Positions 34,401 through 43,994 of a DNA stretch of 64,000 nt are shown one piece after another. A program made the translations under genes and the position numbers. Within the stretch, counting starts at the first letter, position 1; each line of letters begins with the position of its first letter. A model generated the notes under the pieces. That model was not told where the DNA came from, searched no databases, and worked only from the letters and a program-made list of their open reading frames with translations. The DNA is from Methylosinus sp. PW1 (GTDB lineage: Bacteria > Pseudomonadota > Alphaproteobacteria > Rhizobiales > Beijerinckiaceae): NCBI RefSeq assembly GCF_000745215.1, contig NZ_JQNK01000009.1, positions 2,356,001 to 2,420,000 on the forward strand, written 5' to 3'.

Positions 34401-34922
34401 TCAGCGGACGGGCGCGGAGACGAATCCGAAGGCGACGCGCGCCAGCATGTCGTCGCCGAAGCGCTCTTCCGCGCGGCGAACGGTGAGGCCGCCGAGCCGC
34501 CGATAAAAGGCCAGAGCCTTGTCATTATCGGCCAAGGCCCAGACGATGGTGGAGAGATAGCCATGCGCGGCGAGCTCCTGCCGCGCGGCGTTGAACAGGC
34601 GTCGGCCGAAGCCGAGGCCCTGATATTCGGGCAGCAGATAAATCTCGAAGATCTCGCCCGAGTAAGGCATTGAGGGCACGCGATTGCGCCCATAGGTGAC
34701 ATAGCCGACGACGTCCTGGTCGAACTCCAGCACCAGAATGCCGCTGCCCCGCACGATCGCCCGCGCCCACCATTGCGGCCCGCGGCGGGCGATCATGCGC
34801 TCGAGCTCCCCGCCCGGAATGACGCCGCGATAGGCGTCCCGCCAGGAGGCGTCGTGCACATGCGTGATCGCCTCGGCGTCGCCGGGTCCAGCATGGCGAA
34901 TGAGGGTGGCGGTCTCGACCAT
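34401..34922 (-). CDS. GNAT-family N-acetyltransferase
   Basis: This 173-residue GNAT domain has the acetyl-CoA loop motif LLPEYQGLGFGRRLF (motif A, Q/RxxGxG/A) and the C-terminal NDKALAFYRRLGGLTV. The N-terminal half (IRHAGPGDAEAITHVHDASWRDAY) is typical of the RimI-like broad group. The substrate is unknown. The start at 34922 (MVETATLIRHAG) is preferred over the one 21 codons upstream because the extra segment is not domain-like. Confidence 0.82.
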   Translation of the reverse strand: MVETATLIRHAGPGDAEAITHVHDASWRDAYRGVIPGGELERMIARRGPQWWARAIVRGSGILVLEFDQDVVGYVTYGRNRVPSMPYSGEIFEIYLLPEYQGLGFGRRLFNAARQELAAHGYLSTIVWALADNDKALAFYRRLGGLTVRRAEERFGDDMLARVAFGFVSAPVR

Positions 34923-35039
34923 GGCTCCGATGTTAGGTCCCGAGGGCCTGTTTGGGCAAGAGCCGGGCGCCGACAAAGCGAACAAAAATAAAAGATCGCG
35001 GCGTCGAAATGGCCGAATCGGCGCCGCCTCCCTTGCGGC

Positions 35040-35912
35040 TCAAGACAATAGGCCGGTGGCGGCGCCGGCGAGCAGGACCACGCCGATAAAGGCCCGGTAG
35101 GCGACGAAGGGCCAGGTGGAGAAGCGCTCCAGAAAGCGCATCAGCCCCCATATGGCCGCGAAGGCCGAAATGGAGGCGACGACGAGGCCGACCGCCAGCA
35201 CCGACCAGCCGTGGCCGTCGAGATGCGCCTTGTGCAGCTCATAGAGCTCCTTGAGGCCGGCGAGGGTGATGGCCGGCAGGCCGAGCAGGAAGGAGAATTG
35301 CGCCGCCTGCTCGCGCTTGAGGTCCAGGAACAGGGCCGCGGTCAAGGTGGAGCCGGAGCGCGAGACGCCCGGCACCAGCGCCCCCACCTGGGCGAAGCCG
35401 ACGACCAGCGCATCCTTCAGGCTCACATGGTCCAGCGTGCGGGAGTGGTTGCAATAGAGCTCGGCGATGGCGAGCAGCGCCGCCATGACGATGCAGGAGA
35501 TGCCGATGACCGGCAGCGAGCGCAGCGGCGAGCCGCAGGCGTTCAGCACGCCAGAGAGCGCGATGCCGGCTAGGCCGATGGGGATGGTGGCGAGGACGAT
35601 CCAGATGAGGAAGCGGAAGTTCCAATCGCTGAAATCGCGCCGCAGCGCCGCCTGGATGGAGCCGACGGCGATTCCGCGAATATCCTTCCAGAAATAGCTG
35701 ACCACGGCGGCCAGAGCGGCGAGCTGCATGGCCGCCGAGAAGGCCGAGCCCGGGTCCTTCCAGCCGAGCAGCGCCGGCACGATGCGCATATGCGCCGTGG
35801 AGGAGATGGGGAGAAGCTCGGTGATGCCCTGCACGACGCCGAGCGCCGCCACTTTCGCATAGCCGAGCTCGACGAAGCCGGTGTCGAGACCTGAAGTGCA
35901 AGCCAAGGCCAT
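35040..35912 (-). CDS. uppP: Undecaprenyl-diphosphatase
   Basis: This 290-residue inner-membrane enzyme (BacA family) recycles undecaprenyl pyrophosphate for peptidoglycan and O-antigen synthesis and can give bacitracin resistance. The two catalytic regions are intact: GITELLPISSTAHM in the first third and VPGVSRSGSTLTAALFL in the second half. About eight hydrophobic segments are visible. It is monocistronic as far as can be seen, 113 bp before the epimerase on the same strand. Confidence 0.92.
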   Translation of the reverse strand: MALACTSGLDTGFVELGYAKVAALGVVQGITELLPISSTAHMRIVPALLGWKDPGSAFSAAMQLAALAAVVSYFWKDIRGIAVGSIQAALRRDFSDWNFRFLIWIVLATIPIGLAGIALSGVLNACGSPLRSLPVIGISCIVMAALLAIAELYCNHSRTLDHVSLKDALVVGFAQVGALVPGVSRSGSTLTAALFLDLKREQAAQFSFLLGLPAITLAGLKELYELHKAHLDGHGWSVLAVGLVVASISAFAAIWGLMRFLERFSTWPFVAYRAFIGVVLLAGAATGLLS

Positions 35913-36025
35913 GAAACGCTCTCCGAAACGAGGCCCAAGGCCGCGCCGGAGGGCGCGAATCGCCCCCGCGCGGCGGTTACGGTCTTGTCTCAGACAGATG
36001 GTTAAGGATTGCTCACGGCCGGACC

Positions 36026-37018
36026 TCAGCGGCCGTCATAATAGGCGCGATACCAGTCGACGAAGGCCGAGACGCCTTCCTCCACCGAGGTCTGCGGGCG
36101 ATAGCCGGTCAGCCGCTCGAGCAGCGAGCAATCGGCGAAGGTGCGGGGGGCGTCGCCCTTCTGCATCTCGAGATAGTTGCGGATCGCCGTCTTGCCCAAT
36201 TTTCGCTCGATCGCCTCGATGAAATCGAGCAGGCCCACCGGCTCGCCGCGCCCGATATTGACGATGCGGAACGGGGCGACCGGCGAGACCGAGGCGTCCG
36301 CGCCGATCTGCGGCGCGCGGTCGACGAGGCGCAGGATCGCCTCGACGAGATCGCCGACATAGGTGAAGTCGCGCTGCATCTCGCCGTGATTGTAGATGTC
36401 GATCGGCCGGCCATTCTCTATGGCGTCGACGAATTTGAACAGCGCCATGTCCGGCCGGCCCCAGGGGCCGTAGACGGTGAAGAAGCGGAACATTGTCGTC
36501 GGAATGGCCCACAGATGCGCATAGGAATGCGCCATGGCCTCATTGGCCTTTTTCGTCGCCGCGTAGAGCGTCAGCGGAAAATCGGCGCGCTCGCTCTCGA
36601 GGAAGGGCACGTCCTGATTGCCGCCATAGACGGAGCTGGTGGAGGCCATCAGCAGATGGCGAACGCCCTGCGTCCGCGCCAGCTCGAGAATATTGAAGCC
36701 GCCGACGAGATTGGCGTCCACATAGGCGCGCGGATTCTCGAGGCTGTAGCGAACGCCCGCCTGCGCCGCGAGATGGACGATGACCTCGGGCTCCGCCGCG
36801 GTGACGGCGCGGGTCAGCGCCTCCATATCCTCGAGCATGGCGATATGGGGGCGAAAGCCTTCGAAGCTGGCGAGCCGGGCGTGGCGCGCCTCTTTCAGCG
36901 TCACATCGTAATAAGGCGTGAGCCCGTCGAAGCCGTCGACCCTGTGGCCGAGCTCGAGCAGGCGCCGCGCGAGATGGAAGCCGATGAATCCGGCCGTGCC
37001 GGTCACGAAGACGCGCAT
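36026..37018 (-). CDS. UDP-glucuronate 4-epimerase-like SDR enzyme
   Basis: This 330-residue extended short-chain dehydrogenase has the NAD motif GTAGFIG (7-13), catalytic Ser in ASTSSVYGG, and Tyr and Lys in YAATKKANE. Family blocks include [23 protein letters not shown] and [17 protein letters not shown]. These blocks are typical of UDP-glucuronate 4-epimerase (LspL/Cap1J type), which makes UDP-galacturonate for surface polysaccharide. The start at 37018 gives the normal length. The frame extends upstream without a plausible domain. Confidence 0.88.
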   Translation of the reverse strand: MRVFVTGTAGFIGFHLARRLLELGHRVDGFDGLTPYYDVTLKEARHARLASFEGFRPHIAMLEDMEALTRAVTAAEPEVIVHLAAQAGVRYSLENPRAYVDANLVGGFNILELARTQGVRHLLMASTSSVYGGNQDVPFLESERADFPLTLYAATKKANEAMAHSYAHLWAIPTTMFRFFTVYGPWGRPDMALFKFVDAIENGRPIDIYNHGEMQRDFTYVGDLVEAILRLVDRAPQIGADASVSPVAPFRIVNIGRGEPVGLLDFIEAIERKLGKTAIRNYLEMQKGDAPRTFADCSLLERLTGYRPQTSVEEGVSAFVDWYRAYYDGR

Positions 37019-37198
37019 GAGCCCGCTCTCGTTGGAGACGGGCGATCTCTGCGGAAAAGCCCCGCCGCTGTCAACTTGCCGCGACGTACGGGGCTTCCGC
37101 GACCACGCCGGCCTCGACGCAAAAAGCCGGTTTTCACTTCCGCCCAAAAGGCGCTAAACATCGCGCCGAGCATTTTTCTCTAGCGGGACCGATCACCC

Positions 37199-38851
37199 AT
37201 GGCGCGGCAGTTCATCTATCATATGCAAGGTCTCACCAAGACCTATCCGGGCGGCAAGAAGGTCCTCGACAATGTCCATTTGTCCTTCTACCCGGACGCG
37301 AAGATCGGCGTGCTCGGCGTCAACGGCGCCGGTAAATCGACATTGCTGCGCATCATGGGCGGCATGGACAAGGAATATACGGGCGAGGGCTTCGTCGCGG
37401 AGGGCGCGCGCGTCGGCTATCTGCCGCAAGAGCCGCAGCTCGATCCAGAGCTCGACGTGCGCGGCAATATCATGCTCGGCGTCGCCGACAAAAAGGCGAT
37501 TCTCGACCGCTACAATGATCTCGCCGTGAATTACTCGGACGAGACCGCCGACGAGATGACCCGCCTGCAGGACGAGATCGAGGCCAAGGGCCTGTGGGAT
37601 CTCGACAGCCAGGTGGATCAGGCGATGGAGGCGCTCGGCTGCCCCTCCGACGACGCCGACGTCACAAAGCTCTCCGGCGGCGAGCGGCGCCGCGTGGCGC
37701 TGTGCCGCCTGCTGCTCGAGCAGCCGGAAATGCTGCTGCTCGACGAGCCGACGAACCATCTCGACGCCGAGACGGTGAATTGGCTCGAGGGCCATTTGCG
37801 CAATTATCCGGGCGCGATATTGATCGTCACCCATGACCGCTACTTCCTCGACAATGTGACGGGGTGGATTCTCGAGCTCGATCGCGGCCGCGGCATTCCC
37901 TATGAGGGGAATTACACCAGCTGGCTGAAGCAGAAGCAGAAGCGCCTCGCCCAGGAGAGCAGCGAGGACAAGGCTCGCCAGCGCGCCCTCGAGGCCGAGA
38001 GCGAGTGGATCGCCGCCTCGCCCAAGGCGCGGCAGGCCAAGTCCAAGGCGCGTATCCAGCGCTATGAGGAATTGGTCGCCAAGCAGAATGAGAAGGCGCC
38101 GACCACGGCGCAGATCGTCATTCCGGTGGCCGAGCGTCTCGGCGCCAATGTCATCGATGTCGAGCATGTGTCGAAGGCTTTCGGCGATCGCCTGCTCATC
38201 GACGATCTGACCTTCAAGCTGCCGCCCGGCGGCATCGTCGGCGTGATCGGCCCCAACGGCGCCGGCAAGACGACGCTGTTCCGCATGATCACCGGTCAGG
38301 AGAAGCCCGACAATGGCGCCGTCACTGTCGGCGAGAGCGTGCAGCTCGGCTATGTCGACCAGTCACGCGACGCGCTCGACGACAAGAAGACCGTGTGGGA
38401 AGAGATTTCCGGCGGCAATGACATCATCTATCTCGGCAAGCGCGAGATCAACTCGCGCGCCTATTGCGGCGCCTTCAACTTCAAGGGCAGCGACCAGCAG
38501 AAGAAGGTCGGCATGCTTTCCGGCGGCGAGCGCAATCGCGTGCATCTCGCCAAGATTTTGAAGCAGGGCGCCAATGTTCTGCTACTCGACGAGCCGACCA
38601 ATGATCTCGACGTCGACACGCTGCGCGCGCTGGAAGAAGCGCTGGTCGATTACGCCGGCTGCGCCGTCATCATCTCGCATGACCGTTTCTTCCTCGATCG
38701 TATCGCCACGCACATGCTCGCCTTCGAGGGCGATTCGCATGTGGAATGGTTCGAGGGCAATTTCGCCGATTACGAGGAGGACAAGAAGCGTCGCCTCGGC
38801 ATCGACAGCGTCATTCCGCATCGGCTGAAATATAAGAAATTCTCGCGCTGA
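37199..38851 (+). CDS. ettA: Energy-dependent translational throttle protein EttA (ABC-F)
   Basis: This 550-residue soluble ABC-F ATPase binds the ribosomal E site and slows the first elongation steps when the ADP/ATP ratio is high. There are two ABC domains, with Walker [10 protein letters not shown] and GPNGAGKTT, signatures LSGGERRRV and LSGGERNRV, and Walker [12 protein letters not shown] and [11 protein letters not shown]. The linker between them has the [19 protein letters not shown] helix. The C-terminal [12 protein letters not shown] is typical. The gene is alone, followed by repeat A copy 5. Confidence 0.95.
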   Translation: MARQFIYHMQGLTKTYPGGKKVLDNVHLSFYPDAKIGVLGVNGAGKSTLLRIMGGMDKEYTGEGFVAEGARVGYLPQEPQLDPELDVRGNIMLGVADKKAILDRYNDLAVNYSDETADEMTRLQDEIEAKGLWDLDSQVDQAMEALGCPSDDADVTKLSGGERRRVALCRLLLEQPEMLLLDEPTNHLDAETVNWLEGHLRNYPGAILIVTHDRYFLDNVTGWILELDRGRGIPYEGNYTSWLKQKQKRLAQESSEDKARQRALEAESEWIAASPKARQAKSKARIQRYEELVAKQNEKAPTTAQIVIPVAERLGANVIDVEHVSKAFGDRLLIDDLTFKLPPGGIVGVIGPNGAGKTTLFRMITGQEKPDNGAVTVGESVQLGYVDQSRDALDDKKTVWEEISGGNDIIYLGKREINSRAYCGAFNFKGSDQQKKVGMLSGGERNRVHLAKILKQGANVLLLDEPTNDLDVDTLRALEEALVDYAGCAVIISHDRFFLDRIATHMLAFEGDSHVEWFEGNFADYEEDKKRRLGIDSVIPHRLKYKKFSR

Positions 38852-38853
38852 GT

Positions 38854-38974
38854 CCCCCTCCCGCACCCTCCCCCGCTATCGCGGGAGAGGGAAGGCGGCA
38901 AACGCTGCGCGAACATTCGATGAAGCGCGGAATCCACCCCCTCTCCCGCGAAGCGGGGGAGGCCGGGGAGGGGG
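38854..38974. repeat. Palindromic repeat family A, copy 5 (diverged)
   Basis: This diverged copy has CCCTCCCCCGCTATCGCGGG on the left and CTCTCCCGCGAAGCGGGGGA on the right. Each can fold as a small hairpin, and the outer CCCCCTCC/GGAGGGGG sequences pair across the element. It lies between the convergent genes ettA and the LysR regulator. Confidence 0.65.
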
Positions 38975-38978
38975 CTTC

Positions 38979-39950
38979 TCACACAGCCTCTCGCCCTTTC
39001 GCACGCGCCCGCGGCGCTTCCTCCGCCGGCTCCTCCACGACGCCGCGGCAAATCTCCACGATCTCGCGGCGCAGCCAGGCGTGCGCCGGCTCGCGGTCTT
39101 GCAGCGAGTGCCAGACCATCAGCAGATCATAGGTCGGGAACTCGATCGGTATCTCCAATATTCGCAGCGGCGCGAGGCGCACGAAATGCTCGGCGATGCG
39201 CAGCGGCAATGAGAAGACGAGATCGCTGCTCGCCACGATCCAGGGCGCCGAGAGAAAATTCGGCACGACGAGCGAGACCTTGCGCGCGAGGCCGCGGCGC
39301 TCCAGCCAATCGTCGATGATTCCGGTGCCCGCTTCGCGTCGCGACATCAACATGTGCCGCGCCGCGACGAATTGCTCGAGCGTCGGCTCATCGGTCGGAA
39401 AATCGGGGTGGTCGCGCCGCACCAGCGCGACGATGCGATCGGTGTAGAGCCGCTCGCGCCGGACATAGGGCGTCGAATCGAGGATCACGTCGAAGCCGAT
39501 GACGAGATCGACATCGCCGGCGTCCGCCGCCTCGCGCAGCGAGCCGGAGGTCTGCACCAGATGGATCTCCACATTGGGCGCTTGCCGGCTCACCGATCTC
39601 ATCAGCGGCGGCAGCAGGCAGAATTCGACATAATCATTCGTCGCGATCGTGAACCGCCGCTGCGTCGTCGCCGGAGAGAATTCCTTCGAGCCGCGGATCA
39701 CGAGCTCGACCTCGTTCAATATGGAGGCGACGGGCTCGACCAGGGCGAGCGCGCGCTGCGTCGGCTTCATTCCCTGCGGCGTCTTCACCAGCACCGGATC
39801 GTCGAGCTGCTGCCGCAAGCGCTGCAGCACATGGCTCATCGCCGATTGGGTGATGAACATTTTCTGCGCCGCGCGCGACACATTGCGCTCCTCCATCAAA
39901 AAATTGAAGGCGACGAGCAGATTGAGATCGAAGTTCCGCAGCTCGGTCAT
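38979..39950 (-). CDS. LysR-family regulator, NodD/NahR-like
   Basis: This 323-residue regulator has the N-terminal winged HTH NVSRAAQKMFITQSAMSHVLQRLRQQL. It is preceded by FDLNLLVAFNFLMEE, which is typical of the NodD/NahR/LinR subgroup. The C-terminal effector domain holds RRFTIATNDYVEFCLLPPL and GDVDLVIGF. The inducer is unknown, and a role in nodulation should not be assumed. The start at 39950 gives the family N-terminus MTELRNFDLNLL. It is divergent from the atp operon across 533 bp. Confidence 0.88.
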   Translation of the reverse strand: MTELRNFDLNLLVAFNFLMEERNVSRAAQKMFITQSAMSHVLQRLRQQLDDPVLVKTPQGMKPTQRALALVEPVASILNEVELVIRGSKEFSPATTQRRFTIATNDYVEFCLLPPLMRSVSRQAPNVEIHLVQTSGSLREAADAGDVDLVIGFDVILDSTPYVRRERLYTDRIVALVRRDHPDFPTDEPTLEQFVAARHMLMSRREAGTGIIDDWLERRGLARKVSLVVPNFLSAPWIVASSDLVFSLPLRIAEHFVRLAPLRILEIPIEFPTYDLLMVWHSLQDREPAHAWLRREIVEICRGVVEEPAEEAPRARAKGREAV

Positions 39951-40311
39951 TGGTCCGCCATCCGCATCGTCGCGCGCGCGAGGATCGTTCGGAAGATGAC
40001 GCCAGAACGGCGCCTTCGACGCCACTGAAAATTTTCGATCGCGCGATGAAATCGATGCATTTGCGCGCGCTCGGGACGAACCATGCCATTCCTCGCCCCG
40101 CCGCGAAAGAGCGCAGGCGGCCTCGCACCTTCATAATCGTCCCCGATGGCTCCTCGTGCGTTCTCTGAGGGTCGGAAGGGCGAGGCGAGGGGATGCGGCG
40201 TCACATTGCGGCCGCGAACCATCTCGCAACCGCGAAAAGGAGTCTGCGCAAGAAATGGACAATCGCGGAAAAACCCTGGTTTTCCGGGCGATTCGCGGCG
40301 GCGGCTGCGGC

Positions 40312-40340
40312 TTGACACGAAATGGCGCTGCCCATATGTT
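40312..40340 (+). promoter_or_regulatory. Promoter of the atpIBEF'F operon
   Basis: TTGACA (40312-40317), a 17-nt spacer and TATGTT (40335-40340) form one of the best sigma-70 matches in the window. It lies about 144 nt before the atpI start. The rest of the gap back to the LysR gene (39951-40311) holds no gene that I can support. Confidence 0.65.
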
Positions 40341-40483
40341 GCGCGCGGCTCGAACGACTTGGCCGCCCGGCCGATATCGCGTCGCGTCGAAATCCCTTCC
40401 GTCGCCCCTGTCCGGGCGTTTCTTCGGCGATCATCTATGCTGCTCGCGCGTGCTCTGAAGCTTTTGCGCGAGGAGGAGAGCCG

Positions 40484-40819
40484 ATGGCCACGGACAAGAA
40501 TGTGAGCGACCGCGAGCTGCGCGCGAGGCTGGAGAGGCTCCAGGCCGAGCTCGGCAGCAAGGAGGAGGAGCGACGCGCCGAGACTGGCGGCGGATTGCCG
40601 GTCGGCGGGTCGTTCGGAAAGGCGCTGAGCGCGGGTTTCACCGTGCTGTCCGAATTCGTTGCGGCGATTCTCGTCGCGACGCTGATCGGATGGCAGGCGG
40701 ATCGCTGGTTCGGCACCGGGCCGTGGCTGCTGATCCTGTTTCTGGGGCTCGGCGTCGCTGCAGGCTTCTACAATGTGTTTCGCTTCGTCGCGCCGAAAGA
40801 CGCGCGAGGCGGCGGATGA
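40484..40819 (+). CDS. atpI: ATP synthase protein I
   Basis: This 111-residue membrane protein has a charged N-terminal helix (ELRARLERLQAELGSKEEE) and two hydrophobic helices (SAGFTVLSEFVAAILVATLIGW and PWLLILFLGLGVAAGFYNVFRF). That is the AtpI layout, and AtpI helps assemble the c-ring. AGGAGGAG lies 5 nt before the ATG at 40484. It is the first gene of the Fo operon. The F1 genes (atpHAGDC) are not in this window, as is usual in this order. Confidence 0.88.
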   Translation: MATDKNVSDRELRARLERLQAELGSKEEERRAETGGGLPVGGSFGKALSAGFTVLSEFVAAILVATLIGWQADRWFGTGPWLLILFLGLGVAAGFYNVFRFVAPKDARGGG

Positions 40820-40883
40820 AACAGGCGGCCCGACTCCCTCGGCGCCGCGGAGATGAAGGGCCGGGCGCCGTCCGGATCGAGCG

Positions 40884-41624
40884 ATGAATCCTACCGAGCA
40901 GTTCGAGCTCCAGCGTATTGCGCCTTACTTCATCAATGGCGTCGACGTCTCCTTCACCAACGCCTCGCTCTATATGCTGCTCGCCGCCTCGGCGGCCATC
41001 ATCCTCACCATATTCGCGACGTCCAAGCGCGCGCTGGTGCCGGGCCGCGGACAGGCGCTCGCCGAGGTTCTCTACGAATTCGTCGCCAATACGGTGCGCT
41101 CCACGGCGGGCAAGGAAGGGATGCGCTTCTTCCCCTTCGTCTTCACGCTGTTCACCTTCATTCTGATGTCGAATCTGATCGGCCTCGTCCCCTACACCTA
41201 TTCGCTGTCGAGCCAGATCGTCCTCACCTTCGCCTTCGCGGCTTTCGTTCTCCTTCTGGTGATCCTCTACGGGCTCTATCGCCACGGCTTCGGCTTTCTG
41301 CGGCTGTTCGTGCCGCATGGCGTTCCCGCGCCGGTGCTGGTCATTCTGATCCCGATCGAGATCATCTCCTTCCTGTCGCGGCCCGTGTCGCTCTCCGTTC
41401 GTCTCTTCGCCAATATTCTCGCGGGCCATATCACGCTCGCCGTCTTTGGCGGTCTCGCGGTGATGCTGCTGGGCGCCGGCTCCTGGGCGGCGCTCGCGCC
41501 GGTCCCGGTCCTCGGCGTCGTCGTGCTCTACGCTCTGGAGCTGCTGGTCAACTGCCTCCAGGCTTTCGTCTTCACCGTCCTCACCTGCGTCTATCTCAAT
41601 GACGCGATCCACCCGGGCCACTGA
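40884..41624 (+). CDS. atpB: ATP synthase Fo subunit a
   Basis: This 246-residue stator subunit carries the proton half-channels. Five hydrophobic helices are visible. The essential Arg lies in [14 protein letters not shown], and the last helix is [20 protein letters not shown]. The N-terminal [11 protein letters not shown] is typical of the alphaproteobacterial protein. It is in the operon after atpI (64-bp gap) and before atpE (53 bp). Confidence 0.95.
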   Translation: MNPTEQFELQRIAPYFINGVDVSFTNASLYMLLAASAAIILTIFATSKRALVPGRGQALAEVLYEFVANTVRSTAGKEGMRFFPFVFTLFTFILMSNLIGLVPYTYSLSSQIVLTFAFAAFVLLLVILYGLYRHGFGFLRLFVPHGVPAPVLVILIPIEIISFLSRPVSLSVRLFANILAGHITLAVFGGLAVMLLGAGSWAALAPVPVLGVVVLYALELLVNCLQAFVFTVLTCVYLNDAIHPGH

Positions 41625-41677
41625 TAAATATTCGAACAATAAATGGTCGCCCGTCTAAAAAAGAGCAGGAGCTAACA

Positions 41678-41908
41678 ATGGCTGATGTTTCCGTCTACGG
41701 TCCGATCGGCGCTGGTCTCGCCGCCATCGGAACGGGCGCCGCCGCTATCGGCGTCGCGATCATCTTCGGCAACTATCTCAACGGCGCTCTGCGCAATCCG
41801 TCGGCCGCGGCCGCCCAGTTCACCAACGCCATCATCGGCGCGGCGCTGGCCGAAGGTCTCGGCATCTTCGCGTTCCTGATCGCGATCCTGCTCTATCTCA
41901 AGGCCTAA
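41678..41908 (+). CDS. atpE: ATP synthase Fo subunit c
   Basis: This 76-residue hairpin protein forms the rotor ring. Helix 1 is Gly/Ala-rich ([21 protein letters not shown]), the polar loop is RNP (residues 40-41 in ALRNPSA), and helix 2 carries the proton-carrying acid Glu59 in [12 protein letters not shown]. The length is normal. AGGAG lies 6 nt upstream. A long perfect hairpin follows the stop codon, which may set the high c-subunit yield. Confidence 0.96.
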   Translation: MADVSVYGPIGAGLAAIGTGAAAIGVAIIFGNYLNGALRNPSAAAAQFTNAIIGAALAEGLGIFAFLIAILLYLKA

Positions 41909-41924
41909 AGGCCTCAATGAACGA

Positions 41925-41948
41925 AGGCTCGGGACGCGTCCCGAGCCT
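41925..41948 (+). terminator. Long palindrome after atpE (partial terminator or mRNA stabiliser)
   Basis: This is a perfect 24-nt palindrome (arms AGGCTCGGGACG/CGTCCCGAGCCT), 16 nt after the atpE stop and followed by TTTGT. It lies inside the operon before atpF'. It may therefore reduce read-through or protect the atpE end of the mRNA, giving more subunit c than b and b'. Confidence 0.6.
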
Positions 41949-41986
41949 TTGTCGTCTCCCACGCAGACAAGAGGCTGGAAGCCGTC

Positions 41987-42571
41987 ATGGCGAATATCGT
42001 TCTCGCCGCCGAAGAGGCGGCGCCGCATGGAGCCCATGAGCCGAGCGCGACGCAAACGAGCGTCGAGCATCACGGCGGAGGCGAGTTTCCGCCGTTCCAG
42101 ACGGAGAATTTCGTTCCGCAGCTCGTCTGGCTGGCGCTGACCTTCGGGCTTCTCTATCTTCTCATGTCGCGCATCGCATTGCCGCGCATCGGCTCCATCC
42201 TGCACGATCGCGAGAGCCGCATCGAGAGCGATCTCTTCGCCTCGCGCGAGCTTCAGGCGAAGGCGCAGGAAGCCGCCGCCGCGCATGACGAGAAATTGCG
42301 CGTCACCAAGGCGCAGGCGCAGGACATCGGCCGCGCCGCCCAGCAGCAGGCCGCCGCCGACACCGCCGCGCGCCGCGCGAGCGAGGAAGCCGCCTTCGCC
42401 GAGAAGGTCGCCGCCGCCGAAGCGCAGATTCTCGCCGCCAAATCCGAGGCGCTGGCCAATGTCGAGGCGATCGCCACCGACGCCGCCGGCGCGATCCTCG
42501 AGAAGCTGACGGGCGCCCGTTTCGCCGCTGAGACGCTGCAGGGCGAATATCGTAACATCAAGGCGAGCTGA
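41987..42571 (+). CDS. atpF': ATP synthase Fo subunit b'
   Basis: This 194-residue stator stalk protein has a short, variable N-terminus, one membrane helix (FVPQLVWLALTFGLLYLLMSRIAL) and a long Ala/Glu-rich coiled coil. The FxxFVPQLVWLALTF start marks the b' form found in alphaproteobacteria with two different b subunits. It is followed 11 bp later by atpF. Confidence 0.9.
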   Translation: MANIVLAAEEAAPHGAHEPSATQTSVEHHGGGEFPPFQTENFVPQLVWLALTFGLLYLLMSRIALPRIGSILHDRESRIESDLFASRELQAKAQEAAAAHDEKLRVTKAQAQDIGRAAQQQAAADTAARRASEEAAFAEKVAAAEAQILAAKSEALANVEAIATDAAGAILEKLTGARFAAETLQGEYRNIKAS

Positions 42572-42582
42572 GAGGTCGAGCC

Positions 42583-43059
42583 ATGCATTTCGACGCAGAA
42601 GTTTTCGTCGCCATCGGCTTCGGCATTTTCGTCCTCCTGCTCCTCTATGTGGGCGCGCATAGGAAGCTCGCGGCCGCGCTCGACGCGCGCGTGATCCGAA
42701 TCAAGAGCGAGCTCGCCGAGGCCGAGCGCCTGCGCAGCGAGGCCGAGAGCCTGTTCGCCTCCTTCGAGAAGAAGCGCGAGGAGGCCGAGGAAGAGGCCAA
42801 GGCGATCGTCGCTCAGGCCAAGAGCGAGGCCGAGCTGCTGGCGACCGAAGCGCGCCAGCGCCTCGAGGACTATATCACCCGCCGCACCAAGCAGGTGGAG
42901 GACAAAATCGCTCAGGCCGAGGCTCAGGCCGCCGCCGAGGTGCGCGCCAGCGCCGCCGACGCCGCGGTGAAGGTCGCCGAGGCCGTGCTGCGCAAGGGCG
43001 TCGCCGGAACCGATTTCGTCTCCGCCGGCATTGCGGATGTGAAGTCGCTGGCGCACTGA
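42583..43059 (+). CDS. atpF: ATP synthase Fo subunit b
   Basis: This 158-residue partner of b' has one membrane helix at the N-terminus (VFVAIGFGIFVLLLLYVGA) and a long charged coiled coil (RKLAAALDARVIRIKSELAEAERLRSEAES). The b and b' chains pair as the peripheral stalk that holds F1. It is the last gene of the operon, and a strong terminator follows 55 bp later. Confidence 0.92.
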   Translation: MHFDAEVFVAIGFGIFVLLLLYVGAHRKLAAALDARVIRIKSELAEAERLRSEAESLFASFEKKREEAEEEAKAIVAQAKSEAELLATEARQRLEDYITRRTKQVEDKIAQAEAQAAAEVRASAADAAVKVAEAVLRKGVAGTDFVSAGIADVKSLAH

Positions 43060-43114
43060 TCGCCGGGTGCTTCCGGGAGGCGGCCGCCGCGCCGCTTCCT
43101 CAGAGAGACCAATT

Positions 43115-43150
43115 CAAAACGCCCGAAGTCGCGAGACTTCGGGCGTTTTG
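43115..43150. terminator. Two-way intrinsic terminator of the atp operon
   Basis: A perfect 16-bp stem (arms CAAAACGCCCGAAGTC and GACTTCGGGCGTTTTG) has a GCGA tetraloop and A/T runs on both sides. It lies between atpF and the convergent acetyltransferase gene. Confidence 0.9.
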
Positions 43151-43234
43151 CTTTTCACGAATGGGCGGGCGCCGGTCGGCTCAGAGGCGGGCGGCCCGAA
43201 AGGGCTTCCCTTCCGACTCGCGGTCCTTCGACCG

Positions 43235-43876
43235 TCACGCCGCGCGCGCCAGCTCGCCGATCATCATGGCCGGGGCGGCCGCCCGGACGGTCAGGCCGGC
43301 GGCGGAAACACGGCCCGACGCTCCCGTCAGCCCGCCTTTCGTCAGCTCGAGGCCGAGGAAGCGCTCGCGCTCGACCGGACCGGGCATTGTGAGCCCGTCG
43401 GTGAAGCGGGTCTCGAAGCCGAAGCGCGCATAATAGGGCGCGTCGCCGACGAGCAGAACGGCGCGATGATTGCGGACCGCCGCACGCGACAGGCCCGCCT
43501 CGATCATGGCGGCGCCGAGGCCGAGAGACCGATAGTCGCGCGCCACTGCGAGCGGGCCGAGCAGCAGCGCCGGACGTCCCGGACCGGCGAAGATCGCCCA
43601 CATGCGCATTGTGGCGACGAGGCGATCCTCATCCTTGCAGACCAGCGCGAGACCGCGCGCCGGCATGCGGCCTTCGCGCAGCCGCTCGCAAGTCTTCAGA
43701 AAGCGCGCCGGGCCGAAGGCCGCGTCGAGCAGCGCCTCGCGCGCGGCAATGTCTTCCGGGGCTTCCTCCGAGATCACGCAAACGGGACGGCGAGCCGAGC
43801 GGCTCCCTTCCGCCGCCATGCCGACGCCCGGAAAGCCGAGCGATCCGGTCTCATGATAAGAGAATTCAAAGGCCAT
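43235..43876 (-). CDS. GNAT-family N-acetyltransferase (YhbS-like)
   Basis: This 213-residue protein has a GNAT fold with the acetyl-CoA motif LLGPLAVARDYRSLGLGAAMIEAGL, followed by AVLLVGDAPYYARFGFETRF. That last motif is typical of the YhbS-like group. Substrate and role are unknown. It converges with atpF across the terminator and lies 118 bp after ornithine decarboxylase on the same strand. Confidence 0.82.
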   Translation of the reverse strand: MAFEFSYHETGSLGFPGVGMAAEGSRSARRPVCVISEEAPEDIAAREALLDAAFGPARFLKTCERLREGRMPARGLALVCKDEDRLVATMRMWAIFAGPGRPALLLGPLAVARDYRSLGLGAAMIEAGLSRAAVRNHRAVLLVGDAPYYARFGFETRFTDGLTMPGPVERERFLGLELTKGGLTGASGRVSAAGLTVRAAAPAMMIGELARAA

Positions 43877-43994
43877 CGGTTCCTCCCTTCGAGGACGGAC
43901 GACCCTCGCGCCTGGCGCGCATCGCAGCGCGCCCGCCGAACGGGACAGAGATTTGGGCGGGAGGCCGCGAGCCGAGAGGCCCGCGGCCGAGGCG

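Noticed and set aside
38979..39950. NodD nodulation regulator
   Set aside because: The HTH subgroup fits, but there are no nod genes or nod box nearby, so only the LysR subgroup is claimed.
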